DNA of 36,004 bases from Myxococcota bacterium. Lineage in GTDB: Bacteria; Myxococcota_A; Bradymonadia; UBA7976; UBA1532. The stretch is taken from assembly GCA_018813065.1 (NCBI GenBank), contig JAHJCH010000085.1, positions 1 through 36,004 on the forward strand, given 5' to 3'. The notes beneath the pieces are model-generated. The model did not search any database, was not told the origin of the DNA, and saw only the letters and a list, made by a program, of their open reading frames with translations. Shown here piece by piece: positions 7,862 through 15,721 of the stretch (position 1 is the stretch's first letter; the number at the start of each line of letters is the position of its first letter). The position numbers and the translations under genes are program-made.

Positions 7862-9253
7862 CTAGAGCACGAAGGCCAGGAAGATCCGCCCGCGCCCGCG
7901 CTGCACCAAGAGGCGCACGAGATCGCCCTCCTTGAGCCGAGACAAGGCCGCGCGCAGCGCCTGGGGCGTCTCCACCGCCACGCCGTTGCAGCTCAAGATG
8001 ACGTCGCCGGCCTCTAGGCCCTCCCGCGCGGCGAGGCCGTCAGGCTCAAGGGCCTCGATCTTCACTCCTCTGCGCCCAGAGATCTCCGTCGATGACAGCC
8101 GCGCCCCCAAGCGACCCTCCGCGTCGGCCTCGTCGCCGCCGCTGCCCGGCATCCGCCCCAGCTTCACCTTGATCTCACGCTCAACCTTGTCCCTCAGCAG
8201 CTTGAGGATCACCGACTTGCCCACCCCCGCTGTGCTCGCCAGCCAAGGCAGCGTGTCATGCTCGTCGATGGCTCGACCATCAAACTCAAGGATGATGTCG
8301 CCCGCCTTGATCCCCGCCGTCGCCGCAGGCCCGCCCTCGACCACGTCCGCCACCAACGCGCCTCGGGGTCGATCCAGGCCAAACGCCTTGGCCAAGGCGG
8401 GCGTCACCGCTTGAATCTGCACGCCAATCCAAGAGCGCGCTACGGCGCCGTCCTTGGCCAGCCCAGGGAGGATCTGCTTGACCATGTTGATGGGGATGGC
8501 GAAGCCGATGCCCTGCCCACGCGCGCTGATGGCCGTGTTGATCCCCACCACCTCACCACGGATGTTGAACAGCGGACCGCCGCTGTTGCCCGGGTTGATG
8601 CTGGCGTCGGTCTGGATAAAGTCCGAGTAGCGCAAGTCGCCGCTGGGGCGGATCTCTTTGCGGCCCTTGGCGCTGACGATCCCCGCCGTCACCGTGTGAT
8701 CAAGGCCCAGCGGGTTGCCAATCGCCACCACCCAGGCGCCGATCTTGAGCGCGTCGCTGTCGCCCAGATGGGCGATGGGCAGCGTCTCTTGGCCCGGATC
8801 GATCTTGATGAGCGCGACATCCGTGGCGGGATCTTGCCCAATGAGCTTGCCCTCAAAGCTGCGGCCATCGAGGAGATCGACCTTGATCTTGCGCGCGCCG
8901 TCGATGACGTGGTGGTTGGTCAAGATGTAGCCATCGGCGCGGATGATAAACCCCGAGCCTGAGCCGACACGCCTGGGCATTTGTCTGGGCGTACTCATGC
9001 CAAAGCGACGATGACCAAAGAACGGGTGGGAGAAGAAGAGATCCTCCTCAGGCAAGGCCATGACGCTCTCGCTGGAGATGGCCACCACGGCGGGGCTGGC
9101 CCGCTGCGCCAACGCCGAGAAGGCGCCGAAGGTGAGGGGGCTCTCATCGGTGATCTGCGTGGTTGGCCCCTCGGTCCACAGCGCCTCAGCGGAGGCGGTC
9201 AGTGGAAAGAGGATGGCGAGGAGAAGAATCGCGAGGAGAAGAATCGCGCGCAT
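7862..9253 (-). CDS. HtrA/Deg-family periplasmic serine protease
   Basis: Envelope quality-control protease of the DegP/DegQ type, 463 residues. A signal peptide (hydrophobic 3-17, cleavage near ASA-EA about residue 22) sends it to the periplasm. The trypsin-like domain carries the full triad: H115 in TNHHV, D145 in ATDVALIK and S224 in GNSGGPLF. Two PDZ domains follow (about 275-365 and 385-460), the first containing RGALVADVVEGGPAATAGIKAGD. The minus-strand start is preceded by GGAG in the sequence CCGGAGTGAGCG. It lies 72 bases downstream of the giant 2H-vWA gene on the same strand and may be cotranscribed with it. DegP and DegQ cannot be told apart from sequence alone. Confidence 0.94.
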   Translation of the reverse strand: MRAILLLAILLLAILFPLTASAEALWTEGPTTQITDESPLTFGAFSALAQRASPAVVAISSESVMALPEEDLFFSHPFFGHRRFGMSTPRQMPRRVGSGSGFIIRADGYILTNHHVIDGARKIKVDLLDGRSFEGKLIGQDPATDVALIKIDPGQETLPIAHLGDSDALKIGAWVVAIGNPLGLDHTVTAGIVSAKGRKEIRPSGDLRYSDFIQTDASINPGNSGGPLFNIRGEVVGINTAISARGQGIGFAIPINMVKQILPGLAKDGAVARSWIGVQIQAVTPALAKAFGLDRPRGALVADVVEGGPAATAGIKAGDIILEFDGRAIDEHDTLPWLASTAGVGKSVILKLLRDKVEREIKVKLGRMPGSGGDEADAEGRLGARLSSTEISGRRGVKIEALEPDGLAAREGLEAGDVILSCNGVAVETPQALRAALSRLKEGDLVRLLVQRGRGRIFLAFVL

Positions 9254-9325
9254 CGCTCACTCCGGTTGATGGGTCCGAGGCCGCTAACCAGGGACCCCAC
9301 GGCGCTATTCGCGGCGCGGATTTTT

Positions 9326-12300
9326 TTAGCTTTGCGCGCTGAAGCGGCGGATCTCCTCCGCCTCATCATGGATGAACGTCGCCTCCTCTTCGCCGCGCAG
9401 CGCGCGCGTGTCTGTGCCCAGGCGGCTCATCTCGTAGAGGATGTGCGCGCAGTCGCTGAAGAAGCTGGGGTGGCTGGGGACGCCTCGGGCCTTGCCCGCC
9501 AGCTTGGGGACCAGATCGATCTTGAGGGCATGGATCAACGCCGCGCGATCCAAGCTGCGCAGATCCACCGGGTAGGCCCCCAGCGTGGCGCGGGCGTGGC
9601 GATGCAGCCCGCCAATAAAGCGCTCGCCCTCCTCCTTCATCTGAATCTCGGCGATGTGAGCGAAGCCCAGCTGGCATAGCTCGGGGTCTTGCAGCGCCGC
9701 CTCCGCCTCAGAGCACTTAAAGCGCGCCCCGATCAGCTCGCCTTGGGCGTTGACCGCCTTGTGCTTGGGCAGCCAGCCCCGCGCGTCCATCTTGGGCCAG
9801 TTGATATCCGGGCTGAGCGCGTCGAGATCGATGCGCGCCGGGCCGTAGCGCGTCGGCGCCTCGCTGGCGGCCTCTAAATTCAACTCCAAAACCTCGGCCA
9901 CGCGCTTTAAGCCAGCCTCGCGCAGCGGGGATTCGGCCCAGTGCTTGTCGGCGTAGCCCTCCGCGTGCTCCACCACAAAGGCGAAGGCGCGGTAGATCAT
10001 CAAAATGACGGGCTCCACGCCCCCCATGAGGTCCGCCATGGCGCTCAAGACGTCGTTGATCTGGGGGAGCCCGCGCGTGGCCTCTTCTTTACGCAATGCT
10101 TCGAGGGTGCGTCGCCCCAAGAGCCCCGCTTTTTGCAGCCGAAGGAAGGCGCGCATCGGCCATAACGCGCTGTGTTCATTGATAAATCTCAGCGCGCTGG
10201 GGTTGAGCTGGCCCGACGGCAGGTGCGCGTCGCGGGGCGGCGTCCAGGTGGTGATGTTGGCCTTTAAAATACGCCGCAAGTGCAGCCGATCATCGGCTAA
10301 GGCGGGGGCTGGGGTGTAGGCGCGCGTGGGCGTCACCGCCTCCAGGCTCAAGATCCCAAAATGATCATGCGTCAGCGGCGCGATCACCGCGCTGGGGCGG
10401 CCTGGCGTGGGGCGATCCGCGTCGTCCATCAGCCCCTCATCGGGGATCTCACCCAAGACCTCATCGAGCCGCGTCAGGACCGCGCCGAGATCCTCGATGA
10501 AGGCGCTCAAGGCGGCCTCATCAAGCGCGCTCATCCAGCGGTTGAGCGCCTCGGTGAAGCCCTCGGCGGTGACGGGGGCGCTGAGATCCCAGTGATCGAC
10601 GTGGGCGCCGAAGATAAAGCGCAGCTGGGCCTCGCTCAGCGGCGCCGACACCTCCAAGGCGCGCGGCGCGGCGTAGTCACGCGAGGCGGCGCGCAGGGTC
10701 TGGGGTGGATAGCCCGCCAGCTCAACGCTCAGCCGAAGGAGCGCGGCGAGGCGCTTGATGCCCTCCACGCCGCCACGCCCATCCTCATGCTTGTCGGATA
10801 AGATCCCACGGGCGATGTTGCGGCAGCACCACATAAACAAGCCACGCGCGGTCGCCTCCACGTCCAAGGACTCCGCCCCCACGGCCTTGGCCAGCAGGCT
10901 GGTGGTGCAGCCTGAGCTGCGCAGGCTGGCCGCCTCGCCCGATGTGGCCAGGCTCTTCTCCCAGACGACGCTGAGGGGCAGGCGCGGCGCCGCCTCGTCG
11001 AGCACCGAGGTGCCCTCGACATAGGGGTAGCTCCAGAGGCGATCAAAGAGCGCGGTGGTGCGCAGCAGGGCGTGGGCCTGGGCGCGGCGCTGGTGCTCCT
11101 CGGCCCCGTCCTGGTCGCCTGGGCGCCCCAAGACCGAGGCCAACGCGCCTGGGATGGCTTCGGCCATGGGCGCTTCAAAGGCTGAGGTGCCCGTGCAGAG
11201 CCAGCCGATGGCCTTCTCCAGCTTGCGGATCTTGGCGGGGGTGGCCGGGCCAAGGAGCGCAGGGATCACCGCGTTGTAGACGCCCCGGCCCGTGGAGAAG
11301 GGGCTGGGCATTTGCCCCAGCGGCCCCCACATCAGATCCCGCGCCGCGTCAAGGGCGATGAAGGGCTCCAAGGCGACATCCACGCGGTCTACGTTTTGTC
11401 CGCCCGCCGCCACGTTGCCCGAGGTGATGTCGCTGCGATCCGCGACGAAGGGTAGCCCCGCCAGCCCCTCATGCAGCGGCGCTTGGGAGATGGGGCAGCG
11501 CGCGTCGAGCCAGATCGCGGGCGCCTCAAAGGGCACATGGTCTTGGGGATCGGCGGCGCGATCTCGCGCGTCATGGCGATCTCGGGCGCGGGCGAGCAGC
11601 TTCTCGATGTGGCGATCCACCGAGCGGGTTTGCCCATCTTCACGGGACTTCTTGCTGCGGATGCGCGTCGAGAGGTGCTGCATCGCCCCGCCCACGTCCT
11701 CCTGGGTCGCCTCCAGCTTGGACTTGATCTCGTCCATGGCGGGCTTGAGCCAGACCGTCCAGTGATCGGGGTGGGCGCGCATATAGTCCAGCTCGCGCTC
11801 TAGCATTTGCTGATCAAGTGCGCTGCGGGTGTCTCGCAGCTGGCGCTTGAGCGCGCGGCGCGCTTGGTTGAGCGTGTTCATCCGCCCACTCAGCGCGCGT
11901 AGGCTTAGATCTGAGCGACGCGCCGCGTCGATCTGGCGCATATTCTCGTCCAGGCGCGCCTTGATCCGGTCCAGCTGGGCTTTCTCTTCAGGCAACGCGG
12001 TCAGCTCGGCGAGGCGCGCGTCACGCACCCCCAAGAGGGCCTCCAGCTGGGCGAGCACTTCGTTGAGCGATCCTCGCGCGCTGTCTCGGAGGTAGGGGTT
12101 GTCGTCGAAGCAGCGGGCGACGAGCGCGAACATCTCACGCGCGTCTTCTTCAATGCGCACCGGCTGGGCCTCGATCCGCACCTCCGCCTGCATCAGCAGC
12201 TCGCGCCCCCCCGGCTGGGGGACATGGCGCTTGATCGTGATCGCCTCAGGGGGCGTGACGCCCTCGGGCCAGTAGATCCGTAAGACCTCGCTCTCCAAGG

Positions 12301-13666
12301 CCCAGAAGGGCGTGGAGGGTCGCAGCGTGATGTGCTCGCCGCCCTCCGACTCGCCTACGTCCACGTCCTTGGCGCGGAAGTCTTGGAGCTTGAGCACGCC
12401 CTCGTCGGCCTGGACCGTGGAGAAGAGGATGCGGGCGGTGAACGCGTCGGGGTCGCCGGTGAAGAAGAACAGCGCATCCGGGCTGCCATAGCTGCCCACC
12501 AAGACGTTGACGGCGAGGCGGCAGCGGCAGCGGCTGGTCAGCCGCAGCATCTCGGCGCGGATGGCCTCCTTGGGCGCGTCGCCGTCAAAGCCGCCGTCGG
12601 AGGTGCTGATCACGGAGAGCTCAATGGTGTCGTCTCGGGCGTCGAGGCGATCGGCCAGCCAGCTCAGAAAGATGGGGTGGCTCTTGGGGCAGGTCGAGCC
12701 GTGCGTGTCGCGCTTTTTTAAGTAATCGCGGGCCTCTTTGATGATCGTTTTGGCGTTTTTGTGTGGGTGTACCTCAATCTTTAGCCCTTTTGGTGGGTCT
12801 TTGAACAGCTCGGCTGTGGATAATGTGGTGTAGATTGAGTAGAGGCTGTCGCTGCCAAAGCCGTGGAGGATAATTGCGTCGAAATGGTCATCTAACAGGG
12901 GCGTTACGCGATTAAAGGCCTCGGCGTTGGTCTTGATCTCACCATACATGCTGCCCGATTCATCGTGGTTGAGCAAACACAGCCGCTTAACCGCCTGCAC
13001 CTCCTGTGAGGTCCACTCCAAGCCCGAGATCAGCCGTTGGCCAAGCCGCAGGGCGCTGAGCGGATCGCTGGGGGCCTCCAAGGCGTTGAACTCAGGCTGG
13101 CCGAACGGCGCGATGTGGCGGATCTCAAAGGGGCCGTCTCCTCGGCGGCTGATCAAGGCGACTTGGCCCACCTCGAACTCGATGGGCGCCCACTTCGCTT
13201 GCCAAGCGGCCATCAGCTGAGGCGTCTCGGCGCGGTTGAGTGACTGGCCGACGGTGAGGTGCGGCTGGTAGCCGTGGATCTCGTCGCCGCGCCGCACCAG
13301 CTCGTCGCACTGAGGGAAGGCCGCTTGGAGGATCGCCTGAAGCCGGTGGATTTGCTGGGCGTGCGGGGCCGTCAGCGGCTCAAGCCAGATCGTCTCGCTC
13401 TTGCCGTGATCAAAGCGCTTAAAGGCGTTGAGGCTCAGCGTGAAGGGCTCAAATTCCGCCAGCGCCCGTGAGATCACGTCGGCGGCCTCGGCGAAGTGCG
13501 CCTCGGGCAGGAAGCCGTAGAGGAGGTTGATGTGCGGCATCCAGCGGGCGTAGCTCTTGTCATGCGCCGCGCGGATGGCTTGGATCGGCGCGGAGAGGTC
13601 CTGTGGAGGGATGATCACCACCGCGCTGCGGTTGACGGGGCCGAGCCCCTGGCAGAGTCGCTTCAT
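9326..13666 (-). CDS. 1446-residue 2H-phosphoesterase/vWA fusion protein
   Basis: I do not recognise a named family. The N-terminal ~190 residues look like the 2H phosphoesterase (2'-5' RNA ligase/AKAP18-like) fold: two spaced motifs, H45-I-N47-L in WMPHINLLYGF and H136-L-T138-V in YQPHLTVGQ. The second is a canonical HxTx; the first has Asn for Thr/Ser. Residues about 225-400 form a vWA domain with a MIDAS: D235-E-S237-G-S239 and D357 in STSDGG. A beta-rich stretch and a coiled coil (about 535-700) follow. The last ~750 residues are helical with no motif I know. There is no signal peptide, so it is probably cytoplasmic. The start is secured by AGAGGAGG seven bases before the ATG. The vWA-coding part is less GC-rich than its flanks. 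An RNA-processing or phosphodiester-handling role is inferred from the 2H domain. Confidence 0.85.
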   Translation of the reverse strand: MKRLCQGLGPVNRSAVVIIPPQDLSAPIQAIRAAHDKSYARWMPHINLLYGFLPEAHFAEAADVISRALAEFEPFTLSLNAFKRFDHGKSETIWLEPLTAPHAQQIHRLQAILQAAFPQCDELVRRGDEIHGYQPHLTVGQSLNRAETPQLMAAWQAKWAPIEFEVGQVALISRRGDGPFEIRHIAPFGQPEFNALEAPSDPLSALRLGQRLISGLEWTSQEVQAVKRLCLLNHDESGSMYGEIKTNAEAFNRVTPLLDDHFDAIILHGFGSDSLYSIYTTLSTAELFKDPPKGLKIEVHPHKNAKTIIKEARDYLKKRDTHGSTCPKSHPIFLSWLADRLDARDDTIELSVISTSDGGFDGDAPKEAIRAEMLRLTSRCRCRLAVNVLVGSYGSPDALFFFTGDPDAFTARILFSTVQADEGVLKLQDFRAKDVDVGESEGGEHITLRPSTPFWALESEVLRIYWPEGVTPPEAITIKRHVPQPGGRELLMQAEVRIEAQPVRIEEDAREMFALVARCFDDNPYLRDSARGSLNEVLAQLEALLGVRDARLAELTALPEEKAQLDRIKARLDENMRQIDAARRSDLSLRALSGRMNTLNQARRALKRQLRDTRSALDQQMLERELDYMRAHPDHWTVWLKPAMDEIKSKLEATQEDVGGAMQHLSTRIRSKKSREDGQTRSVDRHIEKLLARARDRHDARDRAADPQDHVPFEAPAIWLDARCPISQAPLHEGLAGLPFVADRSDITSGNVAAGGQNVDRVDVALEPFIALDAARDLMWGPLGQMPSPFSTGRGVYNAVIPALLGPATPAKIRKLEKAIGWLCTGTSAFEAPMAEAIPGALASVLGRPGDQDGAEEHQRRAQAHALLRTTALFDRLWSYPYVEGTSVLDEAAPRLPLSVVWEKSLATSGEAASLRSSGCTTSLLAKAVGAESLDVEATARGLFMWCCRNIARGILSDKHEDGRGGVEGIKRLAALLRLSVELAGYPPQTLRAASRDYAAPRALEVSAPLSEAQLRFIFGAHVDHWDLSAPVTAEGFTEALNRWMSALDEAALSAFIEDLGAVLTRLDEVLGEIPDEGLMDDADRPTPGRPSAVIAPLTHDHFGILSLEAVTPTRAYTPAPALADDRLHLRRILKANITTWTPPRDAHLPSGQLNPSALRFINEHSALWPMRAFLRLQKAGLLGRRTLEALRKEEATRGLPQINDVLSAMADLMGGVEPVILMIYRAFAFVVEHAEGYADKHWAESPLREAGLKRVAEVLELNLEAASEAPTRYGPARIDLDALSPDINWPKMDARGWLPKHKAVNAQGELIGARFKCSEAEAALQDPELCQLGFAHIAEIQMKEEGERFIGGLHRHARATLGAYPVDLRSLDRAALIHALKIDLVPKLAGKARGVPSHPSFFSDCAHILYEMSRLGTDTRALRGEEEATFIHDEAEEIRRFSAQS

Positions 13667-13753
13667 TCGTTCCTCCTCTTCGCTGGGGTCCGCTCAGTAG
13701 AAGTCATCCGACCGAAGGTGAGAAGGGGAAATCGCCACGCGGGGAGAGGGCGC

Positions 13754-13788
13754 TTTAAGGATGCGTGTTTTTGGTGTAGATCCTTAAA
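13754..13788. promoter_or_regulatory. 9-bp inverted repeat abutting the SDR start codon
   Basis: TTTAAGGAT (13754-13762) and ATCCTTAAA (13780-13788) are perfect inverted arms separated by 17 bases. The right arm ends three bases before the ATG at 13792, where no Shine-Dalgarno sequence is visible. It could be an operator, or an mRNA hairpin over the translation start. It lies in the 125-bp gap shared with the divergent giant gene. Confidence 0.5.
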
Positions 13789-13791
13789 CCC

Positions 13792-14700
13792 ATGAACACA
13801 CAGTCGCTCCCCGCTTTAGATGGCCGCGTGTGCTTGATCACAGGCGGCACCTCCGGCCTCGGCGAAGCCACCGCCGTGGGCCTCGTCAAGCTCGGGGCTG
13901 AGGTCTATATCCACGGACCCGATGAGGCCAGCTGCGTCGCCGCCCAAGGCCGCATCCGCGCCGCCACGGGCCGCGACGTGGGCCTCTTTGACGCCGATCT
14001 CAGCGATCTCGATGAGGTCCGCGCCTTGGCGCGTGAGATCAACGCGCGCCTCCCCAAGCTGCATATCCTGATTCACAACGCCGGGGTCCTCCATAGCCGT
14101 CATGGGTTGAGCGCCCAAGGCTATGAGCGGACCCTCGCGGTGAACTATCTGGCCCCATATCTCCTCACACGGCTGCTCTTGCAGCGCCTCCAAGAGAGCG
14201 GCACGGCCCGGATCATCAACGTGATCTCCGAGGCGAGCTATCGCCGCGCTGCTTTGGATCTCGCCGCGCTCGATCCACACACACAAGCAGATCCGCGACG
14301 CTTTAAGGGTTGGCTCGCTTATCGTCGCTCCAAGGTGGCCCTGCTCCTCTTCAGCCGCGCCTTGGCGCGGCGGCTGGAGGCCGATGGCACCGGCTTGACC
14401 GTCAACTGCGTCGATCCCGGCCCCATCCGCACCCGCTTTGTCTCGCGCAGCGAGGGCCTCATCGGCCTCTACCTCAAGCTCCTGCGCCTCCTCGCCGATC
14501 CCCCCGAGCGCGCCGCCGACGCCCTCCTCTACCTGGCCGCCTGCGGTCAAATCGCCAACACCACCGGCGCGCTGTTCGTGCAGCGTCGCCCCCGCCGCGC
14601 CTCGAAGATCGCCGATGATGAGCTGCTGAGCCAGAAGCTCTGGGCGCTCTCCGAGGCCCTGTGCGGCCTTGAGGATGAGGCCCTGGCCGACGCCTCCTGA
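13792..14700 (+). CDS. short-chain dehydrogenase/reductase
   Basis: NAD(P)-dependent oxidoreductase of the classical SDR fold, 302 residues, closest in layout to retinol-dehydrogenase-like SDRs. The cofactor motif is TGGTSGLG (17-24), the structural HNAG is at 95-98, catalytic Ser lies in VISEAS (146 or 149), and the catalytic pair is Y177-RRS-K181. The substrate is not predictable. The start codon has no clear ribosome-binding site; an inverted repeat ends directly before it. It runs in the same direction as the TetR gene 215 bases downstream, a possible regulator. Confidence 0.93.
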   Translation: MNTQSLPALDGRVCLITGGTSGLGEATAVGLVKLGAEVYIHGPDEASCVAAQGRIRAATGRDVGLFDADLSDLDEVRALAREINARLPKLHILIHNAGVLHSRHGLSAQGYERTLAVNYLAPYLLTRLLLQRLQESGTARIINVISEASYRRAALDLAALDPHTQADPRRFKGWLAYRRSKVALLLFSRALARRLEADGTGLTVNCVDPGPIRTRFVSRSEGLIGLYLKLLRLLADPPERAADALLYLAACGQIANTTGALFVQRRPRRASKIADDELLSQKLWALSEALCGLEDEALADAS

Positions 14701-14775
14701 AGCCCGCGCACCCTAAAATCCGCGCAAATGTTCATAAAAGCATCCACCTGAGCCCACCTCATCGTTGGTGAAGGC

Positions 14776-14792
14776 GGCGCCACGGTGGCGCC
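14776..14792. promoter_or_regulatory. 17-bp palindrome between SDR and tetR-family gene
   Basis: GGCGCCAC-G-GTGGCGCC is a perfect inverted repeat with 8-base arms around one central base, 123 bases before the TetR start. This form suits a dimeric repressor, and TetR proteins often bind beside their own gene. It could equally be a small hairpin. A TATAAA about 35 bases before the TetR start may be a -10 element. The rest of 14701-14915 holds nothing else clear. Confidence 0.4.
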
Positions 14793-14915
14793 ATACGAGG
14801 TGGCCCAGAGGCCCCGTTGGTGCCAACTAAACCGCTCAAGATTCTCGAATCCGCTACGGCTTTGAGAGGCGCCTTGGTATAAATCCAACATTCTTTTTAT
14901 TTCCGGGAGAGGATC

Positions 14916-15533
14916 ATGGGTCGACTCGCGGGGACCAAGCCCGAAGAGACAAGAGAGCGCATCCTTGAGGCCGCCACGCGGGTCTTCGCCGATCGCGGCT
15001 TTGGCGGCGCGCGCGTGCGGCAGATCGCCAATGAGGCGAACGTCAATGTCGCCACGCTGAGCTATCACTTCGGTGATAAGAAGGGGCTCTATAGCGCGGT
15101 CGTCGAGCAGCTCCTGGATTTTGACATCGAGGTGCAGATCGGCCCTCAAGACACCGAGGAGGTGTGGATCGGGCGGATGATCCGCGTGACTTGGCGCTGG
15201 CTTGAGGATCACCGCGAGGGCGCCCGGCTCTTGCTGCGTCATGTCCTCGACGCGGGGCACCTGGAGATGGAGCACGCCGGGGATTGGTTGGCGCCGCTGA
15301 CGGGTCACTTCGCCAAAAATACTGGGATGGACGTTGAAGAGTCTCGGCTCGCTCTGCGCTCTTTAAGCATCTTGTTGACTCGTTATATTATTATTGATGA
15401 TGTTGAGCGTATGCGCTTGACAGGTTGTATTCATCCTGATCAGGCAAAAGAGAAGCTGATATTTCACCTCGTTAATATTACTCGCCGCTGTATGATGTAT
15501 CGAAAGTCAATTGAGGATCATCTCTCTGCTTAA
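14916..15533 (+). CDS. TetR-family transcriptional regulator
   Basis: A 205-residue repressor-type regulator. The N-terminal helix-turn-helix domain is typical: ETRERILEAATRVFADRGF, then VRQIANEANVNVATLSYHFGDKKGLY (about 35-60). The C-terminal half is the ligand-binding, dimerising domain, and the ligand is unknown. GGGAGAGG lies just before the ATG. Base composition changes sharply inside the gene: 14941-15000 has 40 G/C of 60, while 15361-15420 has 21 of 60. Likely targets are its own promoter or the upstream SDR gene, by proximity only. Confidence 0.93.
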   Translation: MGRLAGTKPEETRERILEAATRVFADRGFGGARVRQIANEANVNVATLSYHFGDKKGLYSAVVEQLLDFDIEVQIGPQDTEEVWIGRMIRVTWRWLEDHREGARLLLRHVLDAGHLEMEHAGDWLAPLTGHFAKNTGMDVEESRLALRSLSILLTRYIIIDDVERMRLTGCIHPDQAKEKLIFHLVNITRRCMMYRKSIEDHLSA

Positions 15534-15551
15534 TATGGCACGCTGCGATGA

Positions 15552-15616
15552 GATCTGCGCAGAGGGCGAGGGCTAAGCCCTCGACATCTCGCAGATCCAG
15601 CCCCCCTGGAGGGGGG
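15552..15616. repeat. nested inverted repeats between convergent genes, possible terminator
   Basis: Outer arms GATCTGCG (15552-15559) and CGCAGATC (15590-15597) enclose an inner hairpin CGAGGGC-TAA-GCCCTCG (15567-15583). A third hairpin, CCCCCC-TGGA-GGGGGG (15601-15616), follows at once. The cluster sits between the convergent tetR-family and ompA-family genes, where a two-way terminator is expected, but no T-tract follows. A REP-like element is the alternative. The remaining 15617-15721 is AT-rich and holds no gene. Confidence 0.55.
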
Positions 15617-15721
15617 ATTGGGGGGTGCAAGATGCTATATATGGCAGATTGATTTAATTTTAAATTTTATGGTGGGTTGAGCGACGCTGGGAGCGTGTCT
15701 AAAGGCGGGTGTCTGGCGGGG

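Noticed and set aside
9326-13666. U-box or RING domain at about residues 720-760 (DARCPISQAP)
   Set aside because: Only the CPIS start resembles a U-box; the other conserved positions are missing.
15601-15626. G-quadruplex at the paired G6 runs
   Set aside because: Only two G-tracts separated by a short linker; a simple C6/G6 hairpin explains the first of them better.
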